Source: Halorarius litoreus (lineage in GTDB: Archaea; Halobacteriota; Halobacteria; Halobacteriales; Haloarculaceae). Taken from it: a stretch of 64,000 nt of DNA. Shown here one piece after another: positions 42,131 to 49,940 of the stretch. The position numbers and the translations under genes are program-made. Every line of letters begins with the position of its first letter. The first letter of the stretch is position 1. Under the pieces are notes generated by a model. That model made no database searches. It saw nothing but the letters and a program-made list of their open reading frames with translations, and was not told the origin of the DNA. Location of the stretch: NCBI RefSeq assembly GCF_024362405.1, contig NZ_CP101454.1, positions 496,001 through 560,000 of the forward strand. The letters are read 5' to 3'.

Positions 42131-42691
42131 TCACTCACCTCGCTGGGTGCCGACCCCCTCGGGCCACCCCGGCGGCCGTTCGGGCGTCGGTTCCGCGGCC
42201 TCGCGTTTGAGGACCATCGGCGTCCGGGTGAGCGATAGCACCCGGTCGCCGTCCTGGTTGTACGCCCGGAGTTCGGTCGTCACGATGCCGACGTGCTCGC
42301 GGGAACTGCTCTCGCGCTTGGAGAGGACCTCGCTCTCGGCGAAGATGGTGTCGCCGTGGAACACCGGTCCCTCGTGGCGCACGTCGTCGTACCCGAGGTT
42401 CGCCGTCGCGTTCATCGACACGTCGATGACGCTCATCCCGACGGCGAGCGTCAGCACGACGAGCCCGTTGACGAGCCGTTCGCCGAACTCCGTCTCGGCG
42501 GCGTACACCTCGTTGAAGTGCATCGGGTTGAGGTTCATCGTGAGGTTCGTGAGCCAGACGTTGTCTGCCTCCGTGACGGTCCGGCCGAACGGGTGTTTGT
42601 ACACGTCGCCGACGCTGAAGTCCTCGAAATAGCGACCGTGCCAGCCGGCGACCACACGTCGTCCGTCGTCGTCCATACGTTCGTCACTCAT
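42131..42691 (-). CDS. MaoC-type (R)-enoyl-CoA hydratase
   Basis: The 186-residue hot-dog-fold protein has the hydratase signature GRTVTEADNVWLTNLTMNLNPMHF near 36-59, with the catalytic Asp (TEAD) and His (MHF). GERLVNGLVVLTLAVGM and GPVFHGDTIFAESEVL follow. It hydrates a trans-2-enoyl-CoA to the (R)-3-hydroxyacyl-CoA. A mesaconyl-CoA hydratase role is possible but that enzyme is usually longer. It lies between an acyl-CoA dehydrogenase and a CoA-transferase in one operon, with 6-22 bp gaps. Confidence 0.87.
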   Translation of the reverse strand: MSDERMDDDGRRVVAGWHGRYFEDFSVGDVYKHPFGRTVTEADNVWLTNLTMNLNPMHFNEVYAAETEFGERLVNGLVVLTLAVGMSVIDVSMNATANLGYDDVRHEGPVFHGDTIFAESEVLSKRESSSREHVGIVTTELRAYNQDGDRVLSLTRTPMVLKREAAEPTPERPPGWPEGVGTQRGE

Positions 42692-42713
42692 GGTGGGTAC
42701 ATCAATATCCGTG

Positions 42714-43916
42714 TCAGTAGGATTTCGGGAGGTCGAGCACCGTCTCGCCGACGTAGTTCAACACCAGCTCCTGGGTGATGGGCACGAGCCGCGTGAGCCG
42801 GGCTTCCCGGAAGTAGCGCTCCACGTCGTACTCGCGGGCGACGCCGAACCCGCCGTGTGTCTGGACGGCGGCGTCCGCCGCCTGGAACGCGGCGTCGGCC
42901 GCGAGGAACTTCGACATGTTCGCGCGAGCGCCCACCTCGCGGCTGTCGCCGCCCTCAACGGCGGTCGCCGCCTGGTACGTCATCGCCTTCGCGGCCTGCA
43001 CGCGGGCGTACGCTTCCGCGAGGGGGTGCTGGATGGCCTGATTCTGCCCGATGGGTCGGCCGAACACCTCCCGGTCGCGGGCGTAGCGGACGCCGCGGTC
43101 GATGGCCAGTTCGCCCAGCCCGAGACACTCCGCTGCGATGACGATGCGCTCCTCGTTGAGGCCGTCGAGCAGCTGGTAGAACCCGCGGCCCTCCTCGCCG
43201 ATGAGATTCGACGCCGGCACGCGCAGTCCCTCGAACCAGAGTTCGAACGCGTGGACCGCGTTGCTCGCGGTCTTCGGGATGGTGCGCATCTCCAGCGAGC
43301 CGGCGTCGACCGCCGCCTCGAGGTCGACGAGGAACATCGAGATGCCGCGGGTGGCTTTCTCCACCTCGGCTTTCGGGGTCGTCCGGGCGACCACGACGAC
43401 GTAGTCGGTCGCGTCGACCCGCGAGGTCCAGATCTTCTGGCCGTCGATGACGTAGTCGTCACCGTCCCGCTCTGCGCGCGTCTCGATGGAGGTCGAGTCG
43501 GAGCCCGCGTTGGGTTCGGTCAGCCCGAGCGACTGGATAGCCGCGTCTCCGGCGGCGACCCGCGGCAGGAGGTCGTCTTTCAGTTCCTCGCTCCCGTAGC
43601 GCACGATGGGAACGGAGTTGTAGATGCCGCCGTGTATCGCCTGTGCGCCGGCGAAGCCGCCGCCGCTCGCCGCGATCTCCTCCATCATCACGACCGATTC
43701 GGGCGTGCCCATGCCCGCGCCGCCGTACGCTTCGGGGATGAGAATCCCGAACCAGCCGTGGTCGCCGAGGTCGTCCACGAACTCCTGGGGGTACTCCTCG
43801 TCGAGGTCTTTCTGTCGCCAGTACTCGTCGTCGTAGCCGTCACAGATGTCCCGGATGCTCTCGCGCACCAGCCGTTGCTGGGCCGATAGCTCGACGGTGT
43901 CCGTTGCGACCTCCAT
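42714..43916 (-). CDS. Acyl-CoA dehydrogenase
   Basis: The 400-residue flavoenzyme has LIPEAYGGAGMGTPESVVMMEEIA near 58-81, LGLTEPNAGSDSTSIETRA near 130, GQKIWTSRVD near 157 and the C-terminal FGRPIGQNQAIQHPLAEAYA. The last helix holds QTHGGFGVAREYDVERYFREARL. It should introduce the 2,3-double bond that the MaoC hydratase gene downstream then hydrates. A TGATAAG box is centred 28 bp before the ATG. The thiolase-like gene is divergent, the two starts being 126 bp apart. Confidence 0.92.
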   Translation of the reverse strand: MEVATDTVELSAQQRLVRESIRDICDGYDDEYWRQKDLDEEYPQEFVDDLGDHGWFGILIPEAYGGAGMGTPESVVMMEEIAASGGGFAGAQAIHGGIYNSVPIVRYGSEELKDDLLPRVAAGDAAIQSLGLTEPNAGSDSTSIETRAERDGDDYVIDGQKIWTSRVDATDYVVVVARTTPKAEVEKATRGISMFLVDLEAAVDAGSLEMRTIPKTASNAVHAFELWFEGLRVPASNLIGEEGRGFYQLLDGLNEERIVIAAECLGLGELAIDRGVRYARDREVFGRPIGQNQAIQHPLAEAYARVQAAKAMTYQAATAVEGGDSREVGARANMSKFLAADAAFQAADAAVQTHGGFGVAREYDVERYFREARLTRLVPITQELVLNYVGETVLDLPKSY

Positions 43917-44010
43917 TGCTACAGCGATATGGAGGAGGAGATGATAAGTCTATGGAGCGGGCCGATGCGCGGCCGCGTACGCCACACGAGGCGGGACCGC
44001 GGCGAGCAAA

Positions 44011-44018
44011 GCTTTACG
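44011..44018 (+). promoter_or_regulatory. TATA-like box of the thiolase-like operon
   Basis: GCTTTACG is centred 27 bp before the ATG at 44042 and lies in GCGAGCAAAGCT, which also occurs at the promoter of the 48015 gene (about 48787-48798). Confidence 0.5.
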
Positions 44019-44041
44019 TCCTGTCGCGGGCCACCTCGCGC

Positions 44042-45223
44042 ATGGCTACCGCAGAGCCGGTGTACATCGCCGGCGCCTACGAGCATCCGACCCGCAACGC
44101 TCCGGACAAGTCGACCGAACAGCTCCACGCGGAGGTCGCCCGGGGCGCCCTCGACGACGCCGGGCTCTCGAAACACGACGTCGACGGCTACCTCACGGCG
44201 GGCGTCCCCGAACACGAGGAGGGGCTGCCGTCGCTCACGCCGCTCATCATGGCCGACTATCTCGGGCTCGACGTGGCGTTCGCGGACTCGACGGACTTCG
44301 GCGGGTCGGCGTACATGAGCCACGTCGGCCACGCCGTCAGCGCCATCCGCGACGGGAAATGTGACGTGGCGCTCATCACGCTCGCCGGGCGCCCCCGGTC
44401 GGCCCAGCAGGCGACCGGGACCGGCGTCCGTGCGCTGACCGCAGTCCAGGACAGCTACGAGCGGCTCTACGGTGCGACGACGCTCGCCCACTACGCGATG
44501 GCCGCGCGCCGGCACATGGCCGAGTTCGGCACGACGAGCGAACAGCTCGCCGAGGTCCGGGTCGCCGCGGCCCACCACGCCCAGTACAACGAGCACGCCC
44601 GGTTTCAGGACCCGGTCACCGTCGAGGACGTCGTCGGCTCGCGAGTGGTCGCCGACCCGCTGCACCTCATGGACTGCTGTGTCATCACCGACGGCGGGGG
44701 CGCGCTCGTCGTCGTGAGCGACGCGGTCCGCGAGGAGCTCGACCGCGAGTGCGTCGAGGTACTCGGCCACGGCGAAGCGATACAGCACCACGACGCCGGG
44801 CGCATCGACCTCACCCGCACGGGCGCGGTCGACTCCGGTCGCCGGGCGTTCGCCAAGGCCGGGCTCGGGCCCGACGACGTCGACTACGTCTCCATCTACG
44901 ACTCCTTTACCATCACCGTCGTCGAGACGCTGGAGGACCTCGGCTTCTGTGCGAAGGGCGAGGGCGGCGCGTTCGTCGAGGGCGGAACGCTCCAGGCACC
45001 CGACGGCGACCTCCCCTTCAACACCGACGGTGGCGGGCTCTGCTCGAACCACCCGAACCGTGGCGGGATGACGAAGATCATCGAGTGCGTCCGGCAACTC
45101 CGGGGAGAGGCGAACCCAGAGGTGCAGGTCGACGCCGACGTGGGCATCGCCCACGGCACCGGCGGCAGCATCGCGACGCGACACGGCTCCGTGACGCTCG
45201 TGCTCGGAGGTGCGGACCGATGA
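44042..45223 (+). CDS. Thiolase-fold protein without catalytic cysteines (SCP-x/Ltp2-like)
   Basis: The 393-residue protein has the two-half thiolase fold. The nucleophile position reads TDFGGSAYMSHVGHA with no Cys, and the C-terminal CxG loop is IAHGTGGSIATRHGS, again without Cys. The histidine loop survives as SNHPNRGGMTKIIE. Such proteins, when paired with a DUF35 partner, include the retro-aldolase Ltp2 of steroid side-chain degradation. The next gene is a DUF35 protein overlapping by four bases. It is thus a candidate aldolase on a 3-hydroxyacyl-CoA, not a true thiolase. The ATG at 44042 fits the promoter. Confidence 0.85.
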   Translation: MATAEPVYIAGAYEHPTRNAPDKSTEQLHAEVARGALDDAGLSKHDVDGYLTAGVPEHEEGLPSLTPLIMADYLGLDVAFADSTDFGGSAYMSHVGHAVSAIRDGKCDVALITLAGRPRSAQQATGTGVRALTAVQDSYERLYGATTLAHYAMAARRHMAEFGTTSEQLAEVRVAAAHHAQYNEHARFQDPVTVEDVVGSRVVADPLHLMDCCVITDGGGALVVVSDAVREELDRECVEVLGHGEAIQHHDAGRIDLTRTGAVDSGRRAFAKAGLGPDDVDYVSIYDSFTITVVETLEDLGFCAKGEGGAFVEGGTLQAPDGDLPFNTDGGGLCSNHPNRGGMTKIIECVRQLRGEANPEVQVDADVGIAHGTGGSIATRHGSVTLVLGGADR

Positions 45224-45627
45224 CGTGGGAGCCGCGCCCCGCACCCGTCGTGACGCCCGAGAGCGAGCCGTACTGGACCGGCGGCCTCAACGGCGACCTG
45301 CGCATCCAGCGGTGTACGGACTGCGACCTGGTCTACGTCTATCCACGGGCCCACTGTCCCGACTGCCTCGGCGACCACGTCGAGTGGGTCGAGGCATCCG
45401 GGCGCGGAACCGTCTACTCGTACACGGTCGCCCACCAGGTGGCGGGCTGGCCCGACGACGACCTGCCGCTCGTGAGCGCCTACGTCGAACTCGACGAGGG
45501 ACCACGCCTGATGACGAACCTCGTGGACTGCGACCCCGACGACGTGGCCGTCGGCATCGCGGTCGAGGTCCGGTTCGAGCAGAGCGAGGACGGGGAGTTC
45601 GCCGTCCCCGTGTTCACGCCCGTGTAG
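45220..45627 (+). CDS. DUF35 Zn-ribbon/OB-fold protein
   Basis: The 135-residue protein has the zinc ribbon CTDCDLVYVYPRAHCPDC near 29-46, followed by an OB fold (GRGTVYSYTVAHQVAG, PLVSAYVELDEGPRLMTNLV, VGIAVEVRFEQ). DUF35 proteins bind thiolase-fold partners and are needed for their activity. The ATG overlaps the thiolase-like stop (ATGA), so they are coupled and probably form one complex. Confidence 0.92.
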   Translation: MTWEPRPAPVVTPESEPYWTGGLNGDLRIQRCTDCDLVYVYPRAHCPDCLGDHVEWVEASGRGTVYSYTVAHQVAGWPDDDLPLVSAYVELDEGPRLMTNLVDCDPDDVAVGIAVEVRFEQSEDGEFAVPVFTPV

Positions 45628-45696
45628 CGACCGCTACGCCGGGGGAACGACCCCTCCCACCGGCACCTATTTGACGACCCACCGGGTCTACCCGGT

Positions 45697-46887
45697 ATGC
45701 AGCGTCCACTGGAAGACGTGCGTGTGCTAGACCTCGGACACGTGTATCAGGGACCGTACTGCGGCCTCATCCTCTCGTACCTCGGCGCGGACGTCGTCAA
45801 GGTGGAGCCGCCGGGCGGTGAGGCGGTGCGTGCCCGGAGCGCCGACGGTGAGACGCCCGAAGTCCAGTTCCTCAACTCGAACAAAGACGGGCTCGTGGTG
45901 AACCTCAAGACCGAGGCGGGGACGGAACTGCTGAAGGACCTCGTCGCCGAGACGGACGTGCTCGTCGAGAACTTCTCGCCGGGGAAGATGGACGAGCTCG
46001 GCGTCGGCTACGACGTGCTCTCCGAGGTGAATCCACGACTCATCTACGGCTACGGCTCGGGGTTCGGCAACACGGGTGCGTACAAACACTACCCGGCGAT
46101 GGACCTCACCATCCAGGCGATGGGCGGCGTGATGCACACGACGGGCTACCCGGAGTGTCCCCCGGTGAAGGCCGGGCCCGCAGTCTGTGACTTCTTGGGC
46201 GGGATTCATCTGGTGGCGGGCATCATGGCCGCGCTCTACCGGCGCGAGCGGACTGGCGAGGGCGACTACGTCGAGGTCGGGATGTTCGACTGCGTCTACC
46301 CGACGCTCACCTCGCCGATCGCCTCGTACATCCGCGAGGAGGGCGCGCCGCCGCGAACCGGCAACCGGCACTCGGGGCTCGCTATCGCCCCGTACAGCGC
46401 CTACGAGGTCGACGACGGCTACGTCACCATCGCCTGCATGACCGACAGCGCCTGGGAGCGGCTCGTCGGACTGATGGACCGGCCCGAGCTGCTCGACGAC
46501 GAGCGGTTGACGACGCTCGCCAGCCGGACGAAGTACACCGACGAGATCGACGCGATGGTCGAGGCGTGGTGCGACGGCCAGACCAAGGAGGAGGCCGTCG
46601 AACAGCTCCGCGACGCGAACATCCCCTGTGCCCCGGTCAAGACGCTCGAAGAACTGCTCGTCGACCCGCAACTCGAGGCTCGGGGGATGCTGAACCCGAT
46701 CCAGAACAAGGGCGGTGGCCGTCCCGAGATCCCCGTCCCCGGCATGCCCATCAAGTTCGCCGGGAGCGAGGACGTCCCCGTGCGCGACTCCCCCCGCGTC
46801 GGCGAGAACTCCGCCGAAGTACTGTCGCGGGTGCTCGGGCTCTCCGAGCACGAGATCGACGAGCTTCGGGCTGCTGACGTCATCTGA
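45697..46887 (+). CDS. Family III CoA-transferase (CaiB/BaiF type)
   Basis: The 396-residue protein has RVLDLGHVYQGPYCGLILSYLGADVVKVEPPGGE near 8-41 (about 34 residues; the family start). It also has LVENFSPGKMDELGVGYDVL and YKHYPAMDLTIQAMGGVMHTTG near 128-149. The Asp in the latter (MDLTIQA) is the family's acyl-carrying aspartate. It moves CoA to a carboxylic acid. A CTATTTG box is centred 26 bp before the ATG. It likely activates the acid entering the neighbouring acyl-CoA pathway. Confidence 0.92.
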   Translation: MQRPLEDVRVLDLGHVYQGPYCGLILSYLGADVVKVEPPGGEAVRARSADGETPEVQFLNSNKDGLVVNLKTEAGTELLKDLVAETDVLVENFSPGKMDELGVGYDVLSEVNPRLIYGYGSGFGNTGAYKHYPAMDLTIQAMGGVMHTTGYPECPPVKAGPAVCDFLGGIHLVAGIMAALYRRERTGEGDYVEVGMFDCVYPTLTSPIASYIREEGAPPRTGNRHSGLAIAPYSAYEVDDGYVTIACMTDSAWERLVGLMDRPELLDDERLTTLASRTKYTDEIDAMVEAWCDGQTKEEAVEQLRDANIPCAPVKTLEELLVDPQLEARGMLNPIQNKGGGRPEIPVPGMPIKFAGSEDVPVRDSPRVGENSAEVLSRVLGLSEHEIDELRAADVI

Positions 46888-46933
46888 GCCACACAGCAGA
46901 AACACCTAAGTCGTCGCTCGGGGTCGTCGGAGT

Positions 46934-47443
46934 ATGGCATGGGAAGCGGACGTGCTCTCGGTACTGAAAGAGAATTCCATCTCGCTCGTGGTGTATCTCC
47001 CCGACACGGCGCTCGGGGGCATCATCGAGACGGTGGAGGCGGACGACTGGTTCACCGCGGTGAACGTCGCCCGCGAGGAGGAGGCCATCGGCGTGCTCTC
47101 CGGTGGCTGGCTCGGCGGCCAGCGCGGCGCGCTGCTGGTGCAGTCGAGCGGGCTCGCGAACACGCTGAACGCCATCGGGTCGCTCAGCAAACCCGCGCGC
47201 ATCCCGTTCCTGGGGCTCGTCTCCCGCCGGGGCGACCTCGGGGAGTTCAACCTCGCGCAGGTGCCGTTCGGCTACAACATGCCCACCTTGCTCGACACCA
47301 TGGGCATCCGCAACCACAGCCTCGCGGAGACCGACACCGTCGCCCGCGACGTCGATATGGCGGCCAAGTCGGCGTTCTCGACCGAGGAGCCGTACGTCGT
47401 GATGCTGGAATCCACCCTTATCGGAGCCAAAGATGAGTACTGA
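46934..47443 (+). CDS. ThDP-dependent decarboxylase, alpha subunit (ComD-like)
   Basis: The 169-residue protein is the pyrimidine-binding half of a ThDP enzyme. It has an N-terminal Rossmann-like strand, the activating glutamate in VAREEEAIGVLSGGWLGG near 37-54 and QSSGLANTLNAIGSL. It resembles the alpha subunit of sulfopyruvate or phosphonopyruvate decarboxylase, coded separately from its beta subunit. CCTAAG is centred 27 bp before the ATG. It overlaps the next gene by 11 bp, so both halves are co-translated. Confidence 0.85.
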   Translation: MAWEADVLSVLKENSISLVVYLPDTALGGIIETVEADDWFTAVNVAREEEAIGVLSGGWLGGQRGALLVQSSGLANTLNAIGSLSKPARIPFLGLVSRRGDLGEFNLAQVPFGYNMPTLLDTMGIRNHSLAETDTVARDVDMAAKSAFSTEEPYVVMLESTLIGAKDEY

Positions 47444-48005
47444 CAGCCCTGCCGACCAGTACGAGTGTACCGCCCGCCTGCTGTCCGTCACCCCCGATGC
47501 CGCCATCGTCTCGAACCTCGGGGTCGCCTCCTACGTCCTCGCCGGCGTGGAGGACCGCCCCCGGAACTTCTACCTGTGGGGGAGCATGGGCGTGACGACC
47601 CCTGTCGGGCTCGGGCTGGCGCTCGCGCTCGACGACCCCGTGACCGTCCTCGACGGCGACGGCTCGATGGTGATGTCGCTCGGGGCGCTGGCGACCGTCG
47701 CCGACCAGAACCCCCCGAACCTCACGGTCGTCGTCTGGGACAACGGCCAGTACGGGACGACCGGCGGCCAGCCCTCCGCGTCGCGAACCGTCGACATCGC
47801 GGCCGTCGCCCGTGACGTGGGGCTCGACGCCACACACGTCACGACCGCCGACGACTTCGAGGCGGCGTACGCGGCGGCGGTCGACGCCGACCACGCCTCG
47901 GTCGTCGTCTGCGAGGTCGAGCCCGCCGACCCCGACGAGCGGCCACCGTTCGACTTCGCACACATCAAGCGGCGGTTCCGTGACGCCGTCGGCGCGACCG
48001 AGTGA
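47433..48005 (+). CDS. ThDP-dependent decarboxylase, beta subunit (ComE-like)
   Basis: The 190-residue protein is the pyrophosphate-binding half. The GDGSMVMSLGALATV segment, with WDNGQYG about 28 residues later, forms the GDG-x(25-30)-N ThDP motif. YLWGSMGVTTPVGLGLALAL precedes it. With the alpha subunit it should decarboxylate a 2-oxoacid to an aldehyde. ComDE makes sulfoacetaldehyde in coenzyme M synthesis in methanogens, but haloarchaea do not make coenzyme M, so the substrate here is probably a catabolic 2-oxoacid (inference). Confidence 0.85.
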   Translation: MSTDSPADQYECTARLLSVTPDAAIVSNLGVASYVLAGVEDRPRNFYLWGSMGVTTPVGLGLALALDDPVTVLDGDGSMVMSLGALATVADQNPPNLTVVVWDNGQYGTTGGQPSASRTVDIAAVARDVGLDATHVTTADDFEAAYAAAVDADHASVVVCEVEPADPDERPPFDFAHIKRRFRDAVGATE

Positions 48006-48014
48006 CGCCACGGC

Positions 48015-48767
48015 TCACACGCTGAACGTCTCGCCCGGCGCGAGGAACACCGCCTCGGCCGCACAGTCCAGCGCGTCGAGTTCAGCCTCGAACCGCGCTC
48101 GTGCGTCGGTCGCCGACGGCGCCACCATCGGCAACACCACCTCGGGTGCGAGCCAGTCGACGGCGATGGCTGCCTGCCACGGTCCCATCGTCGACCGCCC
48201 CTCCATTCCGGGCACCTCGGCGATGGGCGTCGCGACCACGTCCGGCTGGAGGTACGCCCCGACGAACGCCCGCATCTCCGAGAGCAACTGTGTCTCACCC
48301 GTGTAGTAGAACGTCGTCGCGTCCGCCGTGGCCGTGTGCGTCGGCTCGGTGTCGGTGAGGACGTAGCCGGCGGCGATGCCGACGTTGATCTCGTTCTCCT
48401 CGTACTCGAGGTCGGGGTCGAGATACGAGCTCGTCCGCAGGCCGTGGGCGTGTTCGGCACAGACCATCAGCACGTGTGCGCCGTCGGCGTCGAGCGTCCC
48501 CCCGAGGTTCAGCGGGTGGACCGCGCCGACGTCGTGCGCCTTCCGAAGGAAGTTGACGAGTTCCGTGTTGGCGACCACCGTCGCCTCCGTGAAGGCATCG
48601 AGGTCGTGACGCCGGGTCCGGTGAGCGTGCGTCACCAACACGTAGTCGGGGTCGAGGTCCGCCGGAACCCTGTCGGTGTACGCCGGGTCGAAGTACGGGT
48701 CGACGAGGAACGTCCGGCCACCGACGGCGACGTGCCACGTGCCGTGGCCGTACCAGGTCAGGTCCAT
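48015..48767 (-). CDS. MBL-fold hydrolase-like protein with altered metal motif
   Basis: The 250-residue protein begins MDLTWYGHGTWHVAVGGRTFLVDPYFD, the UPF0173/UlaG-type start. The metal motif expected as HxHxDH reads VTHAHRTRRHD, so the Asp and His of the DH pair are replaced by Thr and Arg, though another HD follows. Later likely ligands (CAEHAHG, TFYYTGETQL) remain. It may bind a single metal or none. The promoter box GAGCAAAGC (about 48788-48796) shares a 12-base block with the thiolase-like promoter. Confidence 0.75.
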   Translation of the reverse strand: MDLTWYGHGTWHVAVGGRTFLVDPYFDPAYTDRVPADLDPDYVLVTHAHRTRRHDLDAFTEATVVANTELVNFLRKAHDVGAVHPLNLGGTLDADGAHVLMVCAEHAHGLRTSSYLDPDLEYEENEINVGIAAGYVLTDTEPTHTATADATTFYYTGETQLLSEMRAFVGAYLQPDVVATPIAEVPGMEGRSTMGPWQAAIAVDWLAPEVVLPMVAPSATDARARFEAELDALDCAAEAVFLAPGETFSV

Positions 48768-48926
48768 GCGACCTGATGTCGACAGGCGAGCAAAGCTGTT
48801 GTCCCGGGGCCCCCGCGTCCGGCCCACCGGAACGTATTTGCTCGCGGCTACAGATGCTCCACTCGACCTCGACGGCCGACTGCGAGCACACCAGCGCCGC
48901 GTCGACGGCCGCCGGGACGCGAGCCC

Positions 48927-49883
48927 ATGACACGAGCCCTCATCGACCGCGACATCACGCCCGCCGCGCTGCTGCAAGACCGCCTCGGCGACCGCATGAC
49001 CGCGACGGTCGGCGCCAGCGCGAGCGAGGCCGACCTCGTCGCGGAGCTCGCGGACGTCGACGTGCTGTTCTGTACGTCGCGGCTCCCGCTCACCGAGCGC
49101 GTGTTCGCGGCGACGGACCTCGCCGCCGTCGCGAAGTTCGGCACCGGGCTCGACACCGTCGACCTCGACGCGGCCGAGCGCCACGGCGTGCCCGTCACCT
49201 ACACGCCGGGCGTGAACGCGGCGGCCGTCGCCGAGCACACTGTCTCGCTCGTGCTCGCGGTGCGCCGGCGACTCCTCGAACACGAGCGCGTCCTCCGCGA
49301 CGGTGGCTGGCGCGACGACGTGACGCTCGGGCACGGCCTCTACGGGGCGACCGTCGGCATCGTGGGGTTCGGCAACGTCGGGCGACGGGTCGCGGCGTTC
49401 CTCGCGGGGTTCCAGCCCGAGCTCCTGGCGTACGACCCCTACGTCGACGCCATCGACACCGAGACCACGGGAACGACGCTCGTCGACCTCGACGACCTCC
49501 TCTCGCGGAGCGACGTGGTGACGATCAACGCCGAGCTCACCGACGAGACGGCAGGCCTCATCGGCGAGCGAGAGCTGGCGCTGCTACCTCCGGATGCGGT
49601 TCTCGTCAACACTGCCCGCGGCGGCATCGTCGACGAGGCCGCACTGGGCGACGCGCTGCGGGCGGGTGACCTGGCAGGTGCGGGCCTCGACGTGTTCGAG
49701 ACGGAGCCGCTGCCCCCGTCGTCGCCGCTGTTCGAGGTCGAGACCGTCGTCGCGACGCCACACGCTGCGGGCGCGACGTGGGAGTCACGCGAGCGCATCA
49801 TCGAACTGCTGGCCGACAACGCCCTCGCGCTCGTCGAGGGGCGATCGGTCCCCGACCGGTTCCTCGCGGTGCCACCGGCCTGA
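48927..49883 (+). CDS. D-isomer-specific 2-hydroxyacid dehydrogenase
   Basis: The 318-residue NAD-dependent dehydrogenase has the Rossmann motif GIVGFGNVGRR near 145, the catalytic Arg in VNTARGGIVDE near 228, the Glu region and His in VVATPHAAGATWESRE near 278. It resembles SerA/phosphoglycerate dehydrogenase without the regulatory domain. It may oxidise a 2-hydroxyacid to the 2-oxoacid used by the decarboxylase encoded 1 kb before it (inference). No TATA box is at the leaderless distance; a GTATTTG box is about 90 bp upstream. Confidence 0.9.
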   Translation: MTRALIDRDITPAALLQDRLGDRMTATVGASASEADLVAELADVDVLFCTSRLPLTERVFAATDLAAVAKFGTGLDTVDLDAAERHGVPVTYTPGVNAAAVAEHTVSLVLAVRRRLLEHERVLRDGGWRDDVTLGHGLYGATVGIVGFGNVGRRVAAFLAGFQPELLAYDPYVDAIDTETTGTTLVDLDDLLSRSDVVTINAELTDETAGLIGERELALLPPDAVLVNTARGGIVDEAALGDALRAGDLAGAGLDVFETEPLPPSSPLFEVETVVATPHAAGATWESRERIIELLADNALALVEGRSVPDRFLAVPPA

Positions 49884-49940
49884 AATGGGCCAGAGCGACC
49901 GATGCGAAGGAATATTACCCACCCCGTGTGACACAGACAC

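Noticed and set aside
43904..44041. 46-residue N-terminal extension of the thiolase-like protein
   Set aside because: It overlaps the divergent promoter region and reads as basic non-family sequence; the ATG at 44042 has a properly placed TATA box.
46934..48005. Coenzyme M biosynthesis (ComDE) as the role of the ThDP pair
   Set aside because: The neighbours are catabolic CoA enzymes, no other coenzyme M gene is present and haloarchaea are not known to make this cofactor.
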